Shown here in pieces: positions 41,201 to 43,657 of a DNA stretch of 43,657 bases. The DNA comes from Zopfochytrium polystomum (Eukaryota > Chytridiomycota > Chytridiomycetes > Chytridiales > Chytridiaceae): positions 1 to 43,657 of the forward strand of contig JAIVFJ010000418.1 of the NCBI GenBank assembly GCA_025765615.1. The letters are read 5' to 3'. Numbering within the stretch: position 1 is the stretch's first letter; each line of letters begins with the position of its first letter. The notes under the pieces were generated by a model. It searched no databases and was not told the origin of the DNA. It saw nothing but the letters and a program-made list of their open reading frames with translations. Made by a program: the position numbers and the translations under genes.

Positions 41201-43221
41201 GCCACCGCCAGCCTTTGGGGTTCCAGCTGCACTGCCGGTGCCGCCACGAGTTGCTCCTGCCTTGGTCGCAGGAGCGGTCCCCTTGCCGCCAACGCCGCCG
41301 GTCGCACCCGTGCCCGTGCCGCGTCCTCCCGCTCCTGTGGCCGTCGCCGTTTTGCCGTTGGCAGTTGCGGCTTTTCCGGTGCCCGCCGCGCCGCCTCGGG
41401 CGTTGGCTGGTGCAAGTCCTTTCCCGTTGCCAGCCGCGGCGGCTTTGCCTCCAGCCGTAGCGGCACCGCCGCCCGTCGTGGCCTTGCCGCCCGCGCCAGT
41501 GCCGCCAGTTTTTCCGACCCCGCTCCCGCCGCCGCCGCGGGTCGCCGCCCCCGCCGCTGCTGGAGTCTTGTTGTTGCCGCCCGCAGCCGTCCCTTTGCCG
41601 CCAACTCCGCCGTCGCGGGGCGCCGCCGCCCCTCCGGCCTTGCCGCCAGCTGGGGTTGCCGCTTTGCCTGCTTTGTCGGCGCCGGTTGTCGGGGACTTGA
41701 GTGGGGAAGGCGCACGAAGGGAGTGGGAGGGGGGTGGGGGGGGGTGAAGATGAGTTGTTGCCCAGTTCTTAGCAGAGGTTCAACGCGCGACAGTCAACAA
41801 CGTTGGAGACGCGAGACGCCCCACTCTATAGTCGACCCTCGCTGGTTTGGCTCACCTTTGCCGCGCCCTTGTTGCCGCCGCCTGCAGCGCACGCGCCGCC
41901 CGCGCGACGGAACAGCTGCCCGGCCCTGCCGGCGCTGCGGAATCGGAACCCGCTCGCTTCGCACGCTTGCTGGATACTGCCCTTGTCGGTCCGGTCGTAA
42001 AAGTCCTTTTTGTACTGTTCGAGCTCCGATTTTTTCCCGGCTTCGATTTTTAATTGGTTTTGTTGGATGGAAGGTTATTAAGATGAATGAAACACGAGAT
42101 ATGAGACACATCACTGGTGTAAACTCCTTTTTTCGACCGAGACGCAAAGGAATAGACTTACATTGACCCCAGTCGATCAGTTCCGCCTTGGGACCGTTGT
42201 ACTGCGAGGTGGAAAAGCAGCGGCAGAGAAGGTTTGTTGCTATCAGCTTGCAGAGTGGAGCGCGAGTTTTTCAAATCAACGCATTTGCCAAAAACTCAAC
42301 TGTTTTCCCGTTCTTTGGCTGCTGCTGCGGCGTGATTCGCACGTTGTCGGGTTGCACGTCTCTGTGTAGGTACCCCGTCTTGTCTTGCTGCGCCTTGATC
42401 TGGTCGTAGATGTGATCGCTCAGCTTTGGCTTTTGCAGTTCCTTCTTGGTGTTCTTGTCGAGCGGCTGTCTCTGGTTCTCTGGTTTGTGGAGCTGGTTGT
42501 AATGGGTCTTTGTCTGGTCGACTTGTTGGTACGCCTTTTTCGCCGCAGGATCGTTCTTGGCCTGGTTCAGGTAGTCTTTGAGGCCCATCTCGCCGACCTT
42601 GTGCTGGATCATGGTTTTCGTGCCGTCCGACGCGATGAGCTGGCCGGCTGCGTTTGACGAGGGATTTGTTGGGTGGTAGTGATGGTTGTGGCAGTCGATC
42701 GGTTAACGCTCAAGCAGTCGTTCTCACTGGGGCCTTTTCGAATAAATACAGACCTGCGCGGGTCGCGTCCACCTCATGCGGGCCGAACGTCAACGCCCTC
42801 GGTACTCTTTGTACACTGCGTTGTAGCTTTTGCCGTCGGTGGAGGCCTTGTACGCGTCAGCCCTCGTGTTCTTGTCCACCTGGAATTTGGGACCTTTCTG
42901 AAGGTTCCCAAAGTGTTTTTTTAGCATGAGTAACCTTTTAAGATTAAACGACCCGAACCTGGACAGAGACTCCCCAACAGTGACGACGGGGTCGTCCTTG
43001 CTGGGTTTCTGAGACGGGGGCGGCGCCGTCGACGTCGACGCTTCGTTGGAGCCCGAGGTGCTTGCGCCTCCACTGCTGCTGCCGCCGCCGCCACCTTTTT
43101 TCTTGAACAAGTTTCCCAGCACGGGCACCGGCTCGGCGCGGGCGGTGGTGGTGGTGGTGGATGCAGCAAGGAGCAGCAGCAGCGCGAAGGCGGCGGCGGC
43201 GACGACGAGGAGACGAAGCAC
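38240..43221 (-). CDS. Secreted protein with CK2-like kinase motifs and a Gly/Ala/Lys repeat tail
   Basis: Exons in matching phase: up to 42728, 42639-42301, 42201-42162, 42040-41856, 41695-about 38240. The N-terminus (VVAAAAFALLLLLAAS) is a signal peptide or anchor, but the frame begins GTG at 43221 and I see no ATG, so the true start is unresolved. A Gly/Ser linker follows. Kinase marks: ADAYKASTDGKSYNAVYKEY (beta-strands with the ATP-binding Lys), a hinge-like MIQHKVGEMGLKDYL, catalytic loop LHRDVQPDNVRI, and LIDWGQ in place of DFG. HRDVxPxNV with DWG is the CK2 alpha pattern. No APE motif or full C-lobe follows; after GSIQQACEASGFRF the protein passes into Gly/Ala/Lys repeats. One frame break lies near 42790. 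Kinase activity is an inference. Confidence 0.6.
38300..41695 (-). repeat. Coding minisatellite, period about 155-165 bp
   Basis: On the minus strand a block of about 52-55 residues recurs: GKTPAAAGRGTGA, Gly run with Lys, GTAAGSKAG, TRGGGG, AGTPKGGAGKAG. The RGTG signature appears near 39154, 39310, 39625, 39790, 40075, 40235, 40390, 40565, 40770 and 41300. The 3' end changes to Lys/Ala/Gln/Pro repeats (SKPASAAKQASAPKQQAPD). The composition (Gly, Ala, Lys, Thr, Arg, no acids) is strongly basic. The correct frame shifts several times, so the exact protein is uncertain. GC is far above the rest of the window. Confidence 0.75.
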
Positions 43222-43657
43222 ACAGCGGCAGCGGACCGGGAAGGGCCCGGCGGAGGCGGCAGCGGACTTGGTGCGTTCAAGTTGTGGTGGCGGGCGTGGT
43301 CGAGAGCGGCGCGAGGTGCGTGCTTTTCCCAGTGGCCAGAGATTCTGCCTGGTGTTGAGTGGTCGTGGTGAAAGTGGCGCTGGTAGTGGTACTGGTGGAC
43401 GTGGCCGTGGCGATGTTTGATGTTGTGTGGCGGGCGGGGGCGGCGGGGCGGCACCGTCGACTCCGCGCGATTCGGTCGCCGTGGCCGCCGTGGCGGGACG
43501 CTGCAGCCGCCGACTCCGTGGGCGGACATGCTTGTTTGGCGTTGCTGCCGGTGGTGGGGTGGGGGTGGTTCCGTTGAGAAGGCAGCAAACACCGACACGG
43601 TCTTTTTCCCGCTTCTTGCCGTGACGGACCTCCTCCTCTGGGGGGAGGGGAGGGCTG
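43222..43657. other. GC-rich upstream region of the kinase gene
   Basis: All six frames are mostly open because of GC-rich, repetitive sequence (His/Thr/Pro/Arg-rich readings on minus). It may hold the real first exon and start of the kinase gene; nothing can be assigned. Confidence 0.4.

Noticed and set aside
39701..42166. Several 280-490 codon plus-strand ORFs rich in Pro, Leu and Arg
   Set aside because: They are shadows of the GC-rich minus-strand repeat tail, where all frames stay open; splice phases link the minus strand to the kinase exons.
1..43657. CRISPR arrays or bacterial operons
   Set aside because: No regularly spaced identical repeats outside coding minisatellites, and genes carry spliceosomal introns.

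Overview
The window is eukaryotic nuclear DNA, most probably from a chytrid-like early-diverging fungus. Coding genes carry short GT-AG introns of about 40-160 bp, proteins have long Ser/Pro/Ala linkers, and there are decayed Ty1/Copia retrotransposons. One broken gene is built of Trp-Trp-Lys repeats (LQWWKESGLELKY type) that I associate with chytrid ankyrin-like families. The assignment is an inference; no rRNA or other marker gene is present.

Layout. 1-2762 (-): a mitochondrial PPR-like protein, running off the left edge. 3458-5480: small genes, including two that converge and overlap (a plus-strand membrane ORF and a minus-strand two-exon mini-membrane protein). 5900-17720: a retroelement zone. 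It contains one complete Copia-type element (7718-14219, 5-bp target duplication GTGGC) with crippled ORFs, a 5'-truncated relative (about 15930-17722), fragments of a second LTR family, and two GC-rich islands with several hairpins each. 18347-22933 (-): an eight-exon NLR-type receptor (N-terminal ubiquitin-like segment, TIR, NACHT, about 18 ankyrin repeats). 24152-32048 (-): a giant gene with five START-like lipid-binding domains, most followed by a beta-rich domain, ending in membrane helices. 32443-34864 (-): a single-START, tail-anchored relative. 36900-37979 (-): the WWK-repeat pseudogene. 38240-43221 (-): a secreted protein with CK2-like kinase motifs and a 3.4-kb Gly/Ala/Lys repeat tail.

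The most novel material is the TIR-NACHT-ankyrin receptor, the poly-START protein built by duplication of exon pairs with phase-1 introns, the secreted kinase with a repetitive tail, and a 15-nt complementarity in the Copia element that has the geometry of Tf1-style self-priming.

Exon models were assembled by hand by matching splice sites and phases. They close in frame across most junctions. Single-base frame breaks remain in the NLR, the poly-START gene, the kinase and the WWK gene. These may be real lesions or indel errors in the assembly, and the sequence alone cannot separate the two. I saw no CRISPR array, rRNA or convincing tRNA.
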